Below are positions 1-7,269 of a DNA stretch of 20,044 bases, one piece after another (the first letter of the stretch is position 1; each line of letters begins with the position of its first letter). Position numbers and translations under genes: made by a program. The stretch is from assembly GCA_003482905.1 (NCBI GenBank), contig DMXM01000016.1:108071-128114 (forward strand). The letters are read 5' to 3'. Below the pieces are notes generated by a model. The model worked only from the letters and a program-made list of their open reading frames with translations, was not told the DNA's origin and did no database searches. This DNA comes from Elusimicrobiota bacterium. Lineage in GTDB: Bacteria > Elusimicrobiota > Elusimicrobia > Elusimicrobiales > UBA9959.

Positions 1-197
1 GAGGCCGAGGCTTGCGTAAGCGACGAGGCCGAGTGAGGAGGGGCGGGCACGGTGTGTCCCGACCCCGTGCCCGACGGGCCCATACCCTTGCCGCCCCGGG
101 TGGACTACGCTAACCTGCGTCACTACGGACACAATTAGCTGTACCTTCGCTACACATCTATGACGTGAGTATCTTCAAACCTTCGCTAAGCCGAACA
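1..197. other. Gene-free left edge with GC-rich hairpin
   Basis: No convincing coding region lies here. Reading frame 1 is open from the edge to a TGA at 34-36 and could be the last codons of a gene outside the window, but eleven low-complexity residues cannot be judged. The 9-base sequence GAGGCCGAG occurs twice (1-9 and 25-33). A 9-bp GC-rich stem pairs 44-52 with 65-73. It lies about 125 nt past the tdh stop, and there is no T-run after it on either strand, so it is a poor candidate for an intrinsic terminator. Confidence 0.4.
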
Positions 198-1229
198 CTA
201 GATCTTCGTCCAGTCCAGGATTATTTTGCCGGATTTGCCGGAGGACATTATTTCGAAGCCCTCCACAAAATCCTTAGCCGCGAAATGATGCGTGATCACC
301 GGCTTTATCTCCAGGCCGCTGGTCAGCATGGCGCACATCTTGTACCAGGTCTCGAACATTTCGCGCCCGTAGATCCCCTTAAGGAACAGCGCCTTGAAAA
401 TAACCTGGTTCCACGGTATGGTGGTATTGGGCGGCAGTATTCCCAAAAGCGAGATCTTCGCCCCCATCTTCACCGCGCCTATCATGTCGTTGAAGGCCTG
501 GGCGTTGCCGCTCATCTCAAGCCCCACGTCGAAACCCTCGGTCATACCCAGTTTCTTCATCACGTCAGGCAATCTTTCTTTGCGCGAATCCACAACGTTC
601 TTCATGCCCAGCTTGCGGGCCAGGTCCATGCGGTATTCGTTAACATCGGTTATCACCACGTGGCGCGCGCCTACATGGTTGGCTATGGCGCCGGCCATTA
701 TGCCTATGGGACCCGCGCCGGTTATCAGCACGTCCTCGCCTATCAGGTCGAAGGACAGGGCTGTGTGCACCGCGTTGCCCAGCGGGTCCAGGATGGCGGC
801 CTCGTCGTCGGTGACGCCCTCCGGTATGGAGAAAACGTTCTCGGCCGGGATGGCCAGGTATTCGGCGAAGCAGCCGGGCCGGTTGACGCCCACGCCCTTG
901 GTGTTGATGCAGAGGTGGCGGTGGCCGGCCTTGCAGTTGCGGCAGTGCCCGCAGACTATGTGCCCTTCGCCCGAAACGCGCTCGCCAACGAAGTGGCCCT
1001 GCACGTTCTTGCCCAGTTCCGTTACCTCGCCCACAAACTCGTGCCCCACGTGCATGGGCACCGGAATGGTCTTCTGCGCCCATTCGTCCCACTGGTAAAT
1101 ATGTATGTCGGTGCCGCAGATGGCGGTCTTTTTTATCTTTATCAGAACTTCGTTGTCGCCAATAACAGGCTTGGGGACGTCCTGCATCCAGAGGCCTTTC
1201 TCGGCTTTCGCTTTTACAAGTGCTAACAT
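198..1229 (-). CDS. tdh: L-threonine 3-dehydrogenase
   Basis: Zinc-dependent, NAD-linked medium-chain dehydrogenase that oxidises L-threonine to 2-amino-3-oxobutyrate in the cytoplasm, the first step of threonine breakdown to glycine and acetyl-CoA. The 343-residue length matches the family (about 341). Visible landmarks are catalytic-zinc Cys38 in AICGTD, His63-Glu64 in GHEFVGE, four structural-zinc cysteines (93, 96, 99, 107), the Rossmann motif GAGPIG at 171-176, and the IYQWDEW segment typical of Tdh rather than of general alcohol dehydrogenases. The start is supported by AAGGAGAG ending 7 nt before the ATG. The usual partner kbl (2-amino-3-ketobutyrate CoA ligase) is not next to it within the window. 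Sorbitol-type dehydrogenases are the nearest alternative, but the Tdh-specific segments make this unlikely. Confidence 0.95.
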   Translation of the reverse strand: MLALVKAKAEKGLWMQDVPKPVIGDNEVLIKIKKTAICGTDIHIYQWDEWAQKTIPVPMHVGHEFVGEVTELGKNVQGHFVGERVSGEGHIVCGHCRNCKAGHRHLCINTKGVGVNRPGCFAEYLAIPAENVFSIPEGVTDDEAAILDPLGNAVHTALSFDLIGEDVLITGAGPIGIMAGAIANHVGARHVVITDVNEYRMDLARKLGMKNVVDSRKERLPDVMKKLGMTEGFDVGLEMSGNAQAFNDMIGAVKMGAKISLLGILPPNTTIPWNQVIFKALFLKGIYGREMFETWYKMCAMLTSGLEIKPVITHHFAAKDFVEGFEIMSSGKSGKIILDWTKI

Positions 1230-1267
1230 GAATATCTCTCCTTAAAATCTGGCGTTCCGGTTTTTAC

Positions 1268-1273
1268 ATTATA
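1268..1273 (-). promoter_or_regulatory. Putative -10 box of tdh
   Basis: On the minus strand this reads TATAAT, preceded by CGG and followed by GTAAAA, 38 nt upstream of the tdh ATG. The -35 region is weak (TTTGGG at a 16-nt spacing), so the assignment rests on the perfect -10 and its distance to the start. Confidence 0.4.
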
Positions 1274-1334
1274 CCGATTTAATCGCACCCCAAAAAGCGC
1301 ACCCCAATAAATCTTATAACCTGCATGAAGATGT

Positions 1335-1359
1335 GCCCTATTCCCCCTTGGCGTAGGGC
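1335..1359. repeat. Short hairpin GCCCTA/TAGGGC beside REP-like element
   Basis: GCCCTA at 1335-1340 pairs with TAGGGC at 1354-1359 around a 13-nt loop. It lies about 30 nt from the much stronger hairpin at 1391-1422 and may be part of the same two-hairpin repeat unit. It has no T-tract, so it is not a classical terminator. Support is structural only. Confidence 0.3.
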
Positions 1360-1387
1360 TTTCGGCACTAGAGCATGGGCAAATTTC

Positions 1388-1428
1388 GGGACATTACCTA
1401 TTTCCGGGGAAATAGGTAATGTGTCCCC
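1388..1428. repeat. REP-like palindrome between tdh and kinase
   Basis: ACATTACCTATTTCC at 1391-1405 is the exact reverse complement of 1408-1422, leaving a 2-nt loop (GG). A GGG at 1388-1390 can pair with CCC after a 2-nt bulge (GT, 1423-1424), giving nearly 18 paired bases. It starts right after the kinase stop codon (1431-1433). No T-run follows on either strand, so it does not look like an intrinsic terminator, although it could protect mRNA 3' ends. Its form fits repetitive extragenic palindromes moved by REP-associated tyrosine transposases (RAYT). That origin is inferred, since one copy cannot show repetition. Confidence 0.55.
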
Positions 1429-1430
1429 AA

Positions 1431-3884
1431 TTATACGGTCTTGTCTAGGGCGCGGCGGAAGTCGTCGGCACTGCGGAAGCGGTCTTCCGGGGCAGGAGCG
1501 AGGCACTTGGCCACCACTTCATCCACGCCCTTAGGCAGGCCGGGAAGGATATCGGAAAGCCGCTGATAAGTGTTGCGCATTTTCTGCCCGTGGAAATCCG
1601 GCCCCTGAAAAGGCAGCACCCCGGAGAGCGCCTCGTAGAGGCAGACTCCCAGGGAATAGATGTCGGACTCGGGGGAGGAGGAGCCGAGCTCCTGCTCCGG
1701 CGCCATATAGGCGGGCGACCCCACCACCTCTTTGTTGGAAGCCCGGGCCATCGATTCCAGCGCGCGGCGGGCCAGGCCGAAATCCATCAGCTTTATATTC
1801 CCCTCCGACGAGAGCATCATGTTCGAAAGCTTCAGGTCCCGGTGCACCACGTTCTTGGAGTGGGCGTAGGCCAGGGCCCCCGCCGTCTCGCCGAAGACCT
1901 GCAGCGCCCGCTCAAAAGGCAGGCGGGCTTCCTTGTCCAGCACGCGGTCCAGCGTAACCCCGTCAACGTGCTCGAATACCAGGTAGATATTGCCGTCCTC
2001 TTCAAAAATGGTGTGGATCTCAACGATATTGGGATGGTGCAGGAGGGCCACGGTGCGCGCCTCTTCCAGGAAGCGTTGCTTCTCCCGCTCGTTAACTTTT
2101 ATTTCGTCGCCCATTTTTTTAATGGCGACCTTGCGCCCCAGCGACTGGTCGGTGGCCTCGTACACCACGCCCATCGCCCCCTCGCCCAGCTTGCGCTCTA
2201 TCTTATACTTCCCGGTGGCCACACCCTCGTAGTAAACGGAAGGGGAAAGCACGTCCGGGTGCGTAACGCGGCCGGAAGAAGCCCCGGCCTCACCTTTGGA
2301 AGAAACCACGTGTATCAGGCCCATCGCCACCAGCGCCCCGCCAGTAAGCGTGAATAAAAGGGTTATAAGGAAGCGCCTCATCGGTGTGCGGCCGCGCTCC
2401 GCGGGTGCCCCGCCGGCGGCCGACGCTCCGGCGCGCAGAGCCGCCGCGGAGCCGGCAAAAGCCGGCACGCGCGGCCCGTACTGGGCTACGGCGTCCTGGT
2501 AGCGGCCGACATAGGCGCCGCTCAGGGCCGCCGCCCGCTTAAAATCCTCCAGCATACGCTTGTAGTCGCCCTGTCCCTCGTAGGCCAGGGCCCGGTTAAA
2601 CCAGGCGTCGGCGAAATTGGGGTTAAGCCCGATGGCGCGGCTGGCGTCGGTCTCCGCGTCGCGGGCCCGGCCTTTGCGGTTAAGCGCCCAGGCCCGCATA
2701 TTGAAAGCCTGCAGGCTGGCGGGGTCCTTCTCAATGACAAAACTGGCGTCCCTCACGGCGTCCTCGTACCGGCCGGCGAAATTGTTGGCGTTGGCCCTTT
2801 CCAGATAGGCGCCAAGGTTCCCGGGATCCTTTTCTATGGCCAGGCCTGCATAGCGGGCGGCGTTTTCATAATCTCCCAGGCTGTTCTTGGCCACGGCGGT
2901 CTTAAGGTAGGCTTTTGACCGCGCCAGATCGGGGAACCCGGCGGCGCCCGGGCGGTCCTGTTCCGCGGGAGCCTGACCGGCTTGGACCGCTACGGCATCC
3001 GGCGCCTCTTCGGAGGCGCCCAACGCCCGCTTTATCTCCTCGACCGAGGAAATGGACCTGAGCGTCGGCACGGCCTTGCGGCTTTCAAGCAGGGCGGCCA
3101 ATAACCGGGCGGATTCGTCCTGGGGGTCGATTGCCATGGCCTTTCTTATATCCTCTATGGCCCCCTTGCGGTCCTCCAGCGAGGCTCTGGCCAGAGCCCG
3201 GGCCTTATAGGCGTCCGGGGAGCCGGCGTCCAGCGCTATGGCGTCGGTGGCCGTCTTTTCGGCTTTGGCGTAATTTTTGGTTTCATTGTAATAGGAAGCG
3301 GCGGCCGTTTGAACGGAAGCATTGTCCGGGTAGGAGGCGCTGGCCTCGGCTATGGCCTCTTCCGCTTTCCTCTTATCGCCGGAACCGGCGGCGATGCGGG
3401 CGTCCACAAGCGCGACTACCGGGTTGTCCCCCCCGCGCAGTTTGCGTCCGGCCTTAGCGGCCCTGAGCCTGGCCTGCACGGTGGGGATCTCGAACCGGGC
3501 GAAACGGGACGTAAAACCCTCGTAATCTTCCTTTTCCAGCCGGCCGGCGGAAGCGGACCGTTCCAGGGAGTCCACCATTTCGGTTATTGTGCCGCAGTGT
3601 TTCCGCCTGAAAACCGCCACTTCAGCCGGGGGGATATCAGCCAGCAGGCGCAGCAAAGCCTCCGCGGAAAGCAGCGGGCGCTGCGCCGCGTCGCTCTTAA
3701 AAGCGGCCATGTCGCCGCGGCCCTGCGCCTGGTTATCGGCCGGGGTCACCGGGCCGACGGCGGCCGTAATATCGGTGCCCGCCACTACCCCCGCCCCGCC
3801 GGCATCGCCGGCGCGCAGCGGCCGGGCGCAGAAAACGCCGGTCAGCATGGAAAAATAAAACAGGGCGGAAAGTATCTTGCTCAT
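1431..3884 (-). CDS. Membrane Ser/Thr protein kinase with N-terminal exported TPR domain
   Basis: Eukaryotic-like (Hanks-type) kinase predicted to phosphorylate Ser/Thr on unknown substrates. With the ATG start it has 817 residues. In order they hold a signal-peptide-like hydrophobic start (about 3-24), TPR repeats at about 150-255 and 320-455, an Ala/Gly-rich stretch, one membrane segment after MRRF (about 505-528), and a C-terminal kinase domain from about 558. The kinase has GEGAMGVV (ATP loop), VAIKK (lysine), HRD at 681-683 in VHRDLKLSN, DFG at 701-703 and APEQ, so all catalytic motifs are intact. Positive residues just before the membrane segment raise some doubt about its orientation, but signal peptide plus single helix implies TPR outside and kinase inside. 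An in-frame TTG two codons upstream (3888-3890) is an alternative start; neither has a good ribosome site. Confidence 0.88.
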   Translation of the reverse strand: MSKILSALFYFSMLTGVFCARPLRAGDAGGAGVVAGTDITAAVGPVTPADNQAQGRGDMAAFKSDAAQRPLLSAEALLRLLADIPPAEVAVFRRKHCGTITEMVDSLERSASAGRLEKEDYEGFTSRFARFEIPTVQARLRAAKAGRKLRGGDNPVVALVDARIAAGSGDKRKAEEAIAEASASYPDNASVQTAAASYYNETKNYAKAEKTATDAIALDAGSPDAYKARALARASLEDRKGAIEDIRKAMAIDPQDESARLLAALLESRKAVPTLRSISSVEEIKRALGASEEAPDAVAVQAGQAPAEQDRPGAAGFPDLARSKAYLKTAVAKNSLGDYENAARYAGLAIEKDPGNLGAYLERANANNFAGRYEDAVRDASFVIEKDPASLQAFNMRAWALNRKGRARDAETDASRAIGLNPNFADAWFNRALAYEGQGDYKRMLEDFKRAAALSGAYVGRYQDAVAQYGPRVPAFAGSAAALRAGASAAGGAPAERGRTPMRRFLITLLFTLTGGALVAMGLIHVVSSKGEAGASSGRVTHPDVLSPSVYYEGVATGKYKIERKLGEGAMGVVYEATDQSLGRKVAIKKMGDEIKVNEREKQRFLEEARTVALLHHPNIVEIHTIFEEDGNIYLVFEHVDGVTLDRVLDKEARLPFERALQVFGETAGALAYAHSKNVVHRDLKLSNMMLSSEGNIKLMDFGLARRALESMARASNKEVVGSPAYMAPEQELGSSSPESDIYSLGVCLYEALSGVLPFQGPDFHGQKMRNTYQRLSDILPGLPKGVDEVVAKCLAPAPEDRFRSADDFRRALDKTV

Positions 3885-3916
3885 AATCAACAGGTCACAC
3901 TTACATTATAGGAAAT

Positions 3917-3945
3917 AGGATAAAGGTAACTTTGACGTTTGTCAA
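3917..3945 (-). promoter_or_regulatory. Putative kinase promoter
   Basis: On the minus strand a perfect -35 TTGACA (3940-3945) lies 17 nt from TATCCT (3917-3922). A perfect TATAAT also occurs closer to the gene (3905-3910) but without a good -35. The start codon is at 3882-3884, so either would give a short leader. Confidence 0.4.
3932..3945. promoter_or_regulatory. Palindrome TTGAC-N4-GTCAA in divergent promoter region
   Basis: Perfect 5-bp arms TTGAC (3932-3936) and GTCAA (3941-3945) around GTTT. It sits between the divergent kinase and peptidase genes and overlaps the proposed -35 of the kinase, where an operator would act. The arms are short, so chance is possible. Confidence 0.25.
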
Positions 3946-4055
3946 GGGCCGGTAGACCCAGACAACCGGATATAGGCCCATTGACCCTGCGGACCCGGGA
4001 CTAAAGGCACTTGAATAAAACCGCATACCGGCTAAACTATACCAACGGAAAATTT

Positions 4056-4766
4056 ATGAAGATCAAAGACCTCCTGATAACCCTTACCCTGCTGCCGGCC
4101 GTTTGCGCCGGCGCCGGCGCCAGGGAATTCAACCTGGTCTCATTAACTGCGGACGACCTCCGCTTCTCCTCCGAGCAGGATGTCCCGGCTCCGGCCGCCC
4201 CGCAATCCGACCTTTCCTCCCTTGGCGAAATAGAGATAGAGCAATACCTGGCGGATACGGAACCGGACGCCGGGGGTTATGAGAAAACCCTTCCCGATGA
4301 GCCGGCCGCGGTCAACCTAGGCGGCGACGGCGCGGTAACCCTTTATCACTCGTGGAACATGGAAAGACTGGAAGTACGCTACCGGGACCAGGAGGGGAAC
4401 TACATCCCCGAGGCGATGGCCGAAATAAAACACCTTTTCCGCTGCCGCCTTACCGGGCTGGAAATGGACGTGCCGGTTAAACTGGTGGAACTGCTGGATA
4501 TCATCCAGGAAAAACGCGGCGGCAAGACCATTATAGTGACCTGCGGTTACCGCAGCCCGAAACTTAACGGCGCGCTGTCCCACCATTCCTCCGGTGTGGC
4601 CAAAAGAAGCCTGCACATGAAAGGCTGGGCCGCCGACATACGTATTGAAGGGGTAAAGACCTCGGCCCTGCGCGACACCGCCAAATCCATTAAAGCCGGC
4701 GGCGTCGGCTATTATCCTTCGCAGCGTTTCGTCCACGTCGACATAGGCGAGGTCCGTTACTGGTAA
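4056..4766 (+). CDS. Exported MepK/DUF882-type peptidoglycan peptidase (M15-like)
   Basis: Predicted zinc peptidase of the M15/DUF882 group, which includes E. coli MepK (YcbK), an L,D-endopeptidase acting on cross-links in periplasmic peptidoglycan. The protein has 236 residues: signal peptide (about 1-20, ending in Ala/Gly), a spacer of about 80 residues of unknown role rich in acidic residues and proline, then the catalytic domain. The metal-site pattern is clear: His187 and Asp194 in SLHMKGWAADI, and His227 in FVHVDIG, with the family segment CGYRSPKLN before them. An in-frame TTG at 4011 would add 15 residues before the signal peptide and is less likely. The ribosome site is weak. Exact bond specificity cannot be told from sequence. 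Confidence 0.85.
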   Translation: MKIKDLLITLTLLPAVCAGAGAREFNLVSLTADDLRFSSEQDVPAPAAPQSDLSSLGEIEIEQYLADTEPDAGGYEKTLPDEPAAVNLGGDGAVTLYHSWNMERLEVRYRDQEGNYIPEAMAEIKHLFRCRLTGLEMDVPVKLVELLDIIQEKRGGKTIIVTCGYRSPKLNGALSHHSSGVAKRSLHMKGWAADIRIEGVKTSALRDTAKSIKAGGVGYYPSQRFVHVDIGEVRYW

Positions 4767-4812
4767 GCTTCAGTGGGCCGTAGTGCCCAGTCCGGCCTGG
4801 GCCTTTAACCCC

Positions 4813-4841
4813 TTGCAGTTTTTAAATTAGGAGGGTAGACT
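4813..4841 (+). promoter_or_regulatory. Putative promoter of the 4868 gene
   Basis: TTGCAG at 4813-4818 is followed after 17 nt by TAGACT at 4836-4841, 26 nt before the ATG. The -10 is only a partial match. The 101-nt gap after the peptidase shows no T-tailed hairpin, so cotranscription from upstream is equally possible. Confidence 0.3.
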
Positions 4842-4867
4842 ATACATAGCAGACAGCGGGAGAAAAT

Positions 4868-5719
4868 ATGAAAACCCTTAAAACAACTCTGGCCCTTGCG
4901 ACCATAATTTCAACGGCTGCTCCTTTCCTTTCAGCCCAGGATGTCAGGTTCCGGGAGAGGGATTATTTCACTGTCGCCGCGCAAGCCGTAACTCTCACGG
5001 CCGTGGAACCCGGCCGCGAAGCGACCCCTCCCGCGCCCTCCTACGCAGGGAACATTTCGGGCATGAGCAAAGCCGCCCCCGGGGGCGGCCTGATGAACGC
5101 CGGCATGGCCGCCTGGAGCGTGATAAACAGCGGGGCGCCCAGCGGTTCTTACTCCTCCACCTACGCCAGCGCCATTCCCGGCTTCGCCTTCAACTGGGGC
5201 AATATAACCGGCTGGAAAGGTCCCAAAGAAATGATCTACCGCTACAAAGTGACCAATATGCTGGGCAGGGACGTCATAGACGTGAAGTACAAGATCTCTT
5301 TCTTCTACGGCGGCACTGAAGACTATTCCGGTCAGACTTCACGCCTGAGCGGACACGAAGCGCAGGCCGCAGGCAGAGCCGCGGGCGAGGAATCCAGTGA
5401 GGCTAAAGTACACGGCCGCTACATAACCAATTTCACCGTGCAGCCCGTGAGCGTAGACGTGAAATGGGGCTGGCATTATGACCTGACCGTCAAAATGTCC
5501 GACCCCATGAACATAGGGACGAAGCTGAACCCGGTGGCGGCACTGCAGGCCTCGCTTAACTGGATAGTCTCCACCACCCTCGCCACCGAGGGCGGCACCC
5601 TCACCTACAACGTGGACGGCCTGGGCAACTTCAAGGACCTCAACCAGCGGGAAAAAGGCGTCAGCGACAAGATGGGCCCGATAGAGCCCTTGGAAATACC
5701 GGCGATCTCCTGGAACTAA
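4868..5719 (+). CDS. Exported protein of unknown function
   Basis: I do not recognise this family. The 283-residue protein begins with a clear signal peptide (residues 1-23, ending in FLSAQ), so it is probably periplasmic or secreted. Residues 40-100 are low in complexity and rich in Gly, Ala, Ser and Pro. The second half has alternating hydrophobic patterns typical of beta strands (for example YRYKVTNMLGRDVIDVKYKI), suggesting an Ig-like or jelly-roll fold, but this is inference. No catalytic motif, membrane helix or lipobox is visible. The start is supported by GGGAG ending 6 nt before the ATG. It follows the peptidase gene on the same strand and ends 17 nt before a strong terminator, so the two may be expressed together in the cell envelope. 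Confidence 0.8.
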   Translation: MKTLKTTLALATIISTAAPFLSAQDVRFRERDYFTVAAQAVTLTAVEPGREATPPAPSYAGNISGMSKAAPGGGLMNAGMAAWSVINSGAPSGSYSSTYASAIPGFAFNWGNITGWKGPKEMIYRYKVTNMLGRDVIDVKYKISFFYGGTEDYSGQTSRLSGHEAQAAGRAAGEESSEAKVHGRYITNFTVQPVSVDVKWGWHYDLTVKMSDPMNIGTKLNPVAALQASLNWIVSTTLATEGGTLTYNVDGLGNFKDLNQREKGVSDKMGPIEPLEIPAISWN

Positions 5720-5736
5720 AGCCGGCCTCCCCCAAT

Positions 5737-5765
5737 AAAAAACCCCGGCTTAACCGGGGTTTTTT
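5737..5765. terminator. Bidirectional intrinsic terminator
   Basis: AAAAAACCCCGG (5737-5748) pairs perfectly with CCGGGGTTTTTT (5754-5765) around a 5-nt loop. The GC core with A-run on one side and T-run on the other works in both directions. It lies between convergent genes ending at 5719 (+) and 5787 (-), so it serves both the exported-protein unit and the buk-ptb-SEC-C operon. Confidence 0.93.
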
Positions 5766-5786
5766 ATTCACGGAGTTTCGTCCCGC

Positions 5787-6287
5787 TTAGCCCTGCCCGC
5801 AGCACTTCTTATATTTCTTTCCGGAACCGCAGGAACAGGGGTCGTTGCGCCCCACCTTCGGTTCCTCGCGGCGGACGGTTTCTATCTTTATGGTCTCGCC
5901 GCCCTGCAGCACCTCCGGGTGCTTCTTCATCCACTTCTTCACTTCCTTGTCGTCGTTTATGTCCACTTTGTCTATCAGCATCTTGCGGTAGATGCCGATT
6001 ATCAGGGCGCGCATCTGCGGGTCCTTGGCCTGCGCCAGGATCTGCGGCGACATCTTGTCCAGTTCCGCGGCCAGTTCGTCGTCGGTCTTCTCGGACGCGG
6101 ACTTTTCTTTAACTGGGGCCGCTGGCTTTACCACCGCCGATACGGGCGCCTTGGCCGTTTTTGCGGCCGCCGGGGCGGCGGGCTTCGCCTGCTGGGCGGG
6201 AACCGGCGCGGCCGCCGGCGCCTGGACCGCGCTCTTCTTTTCCTCTTCTTTACCGGCAACTATCTTCTTTAAAAAATCCCATGCCAT
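5787..6287 (-). CDS. SEC-C motif zinc-binding protein
   Basis: Small cytoplasmic protein of 166 residues ending in a SEC-C zinc motif, NDPCSCGSGKKYKKCC, the metal-binding tail also found at the end of SecA. Before it come an N-terminal amphipathic stretch (MAWDFLKKI), a linker of about 45 residues rich in Ala, Pro and Lys, and a helical acidic region (about 75-135) without a recognised domain. SEC-C motifs usually mediate protein or ribosome contacts; no enzyme is suggested here. It is the last gene of the leftward operon, 21 nt after ptb, with AAGGAG 8 nt before its ATG, and its stop lies just before the bidirectional terminator. A role linked to acyl-phosphate metabolism cannot be inferred from position alone. 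Confidence 0.85.
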   Translation of the reverse strand: MAWDFLKKIVAGKEEEKKSAVQAPAAAPVPAQQAKPAAPAAAKTAKAPVSAVVKPAAPVKEKSASEKTDDELAAELDKMSPQILAQAKDPQMRALIIGIYRKMLIDKVDINDDKEVKKWMKKHPEVLQGGETIKIETVRREEPKVGRNDPCSCGSGKKYKKCCGQG

Positions 6288-6308
6288 AGTTTTATCTCCT
6301 TATAAATA

Positions 6309-7235
6309 TCACGCCGCTATCTTGGCGGCGTCCTTGAGGTAGCAGGCCAGAGCAATAGAATGCAGCTTGGTCATAGGGGTGTCGGTCCTGGAGGGCAGGA
6401 TCACCGGTATGTTGGAGCCGGCCAGCAGCGTGGCGGACTTCATGCCCGCGCCGAAGAACGACAGGCACTTGTAAACCGGGTTACCGGAGTCCAGGTTGGG
6501 AAAAAGGGCGATGTCGGTTTCGCCGGGCACAACGCCCGTTATGCCTTTCTCGGCGCCCAGTTCCTTGGAGAACGTGATATAGATGTCGTAGGGTCCTTCC
6601 ACCACGCAGTTCTTCAAAACGCCTTCCTTGTTCATCTTCACCAGGGCTTCCGCGTCCAGGGTGCTGGGGATATTGGGGTTCACCTTCTCCACCGGGCAGA
6701 CCACGGATACCTTGGGGGTTTCCACGCCCAGCATGCGCATCATATCCACGGCGTTGCGGATTATCTTGGCCTTCTGCTCCAGCGTGGGGCTGATCATAAT
6801 GGCCGCGTCGGTCACGGCGAACAGCTTGTGATAATTGGACAGCTCGAACAGCACGAAATGGCTGAGCACGGTGCCCTCGGCGACAGCTCCCACTTCCTTG
6901 CGCAGGATGGCCTTCATGTAGAACTTGGTGTCCACCAGGCCCTTTACCAGAAAGTCGCCCTTGCCGGCCTTTACCAGGTCCACGGCCATATTGCACATCT
7001 CGGCGTAGTCGGACTTGTCCACTATCTCGAAGATATCCAGCTTAAGGCCGACCTTGGCGGCCATGGCCCGCACCTGGGCCGCCGGGCCTATCAGGATGCC
7101 GCCGGAAATTATCTTGCTGTCCACGCCCATCTTGCAGGCGGTGAGCACTTCGTCGTTGTTGGCGCCGGGCACCACAATGCGGTTGGTCTTGCCCTTCACC
7201 ATGCCTAAAAGTTCGTCAAAGTTCTTGAATTTCAT
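6309..7235 (-). CDS. ptb: Phosphate butyryltransferase
   Basis: Cytoplasmic enzyme exchanging CoA for phosphate on short acyl groups: acyl-CoA + Pi gives acyl-phosphate + CoA. The 308-residue protein matches the phosphate acetyl/butyryltransferase family in length (about 300) and along its whole sequence, with typical segments such as VLSHFVLFEL, the VCPVEKVNPNIPST region, VVEGPYDIYI and the glycine/serine-rich LLAGSNIPVILPSR near the end. Butyrate kinase lies directly upstream (34-nt gap), which is the classical pairing and distinguishes Ptb from Pta. GGAGG 5 nt before the ATG fixes the start. The real substrate may be butyryl-, isobutyryl- or other branched acyl-CoA derived from amino acids. 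Confidence 0.93.
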   Translation of the reverse strand: MKFKNFDELLGMVKGKTNRIVVPGANNDEVLTACKMGVDSKIISGGILIGPAAQVRAMAAKVGLKLDIFEIVDKSDYAEMCNMAVDLVKAGKGDFLVKGLVDTKFYMKAILRKEVGAVAEGTVLSHFVLFELSNYHKLFAVTDAAIMISPTLEQKAKIIRNAVDMMRMLGVETPKVSVVCPVEKVNPNIPSTLDAEALVKMNKEGVLKNCVVEGPYDIYITFSKELGAEKGITGVVPGETDIALFPNLDSGNPVYKCLSFFGAGMKSATLLAGSNIPVILPSRTDTPMTKLHSIALACYLKDAAKIAA

Positions 7236-7269
7236 ATTTCCTCCGGAGTAATATAGTTTAAAACAAAAG

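Noticed and set aside
165..1226. Long plus-strand open frame opposite tdh (353 codons)
   Set aside because: It is the antisense shadow of tdh, rich in His/Ala/Gly/Val with no domain; tdh has full family motifs and a good ribosome site.
1279..1534. Short open frames on both strands across the tdh-kinase spacer
   Set aside because: They run through the palindrome and into the kinase gene; similar peptides on both strands simply reflect the inverted repeat.
4771..4790. Stem TGGGC/GCCCA after the peptidase gene as terminator
   Set aside because: Only 5 bp and no T-run follows.
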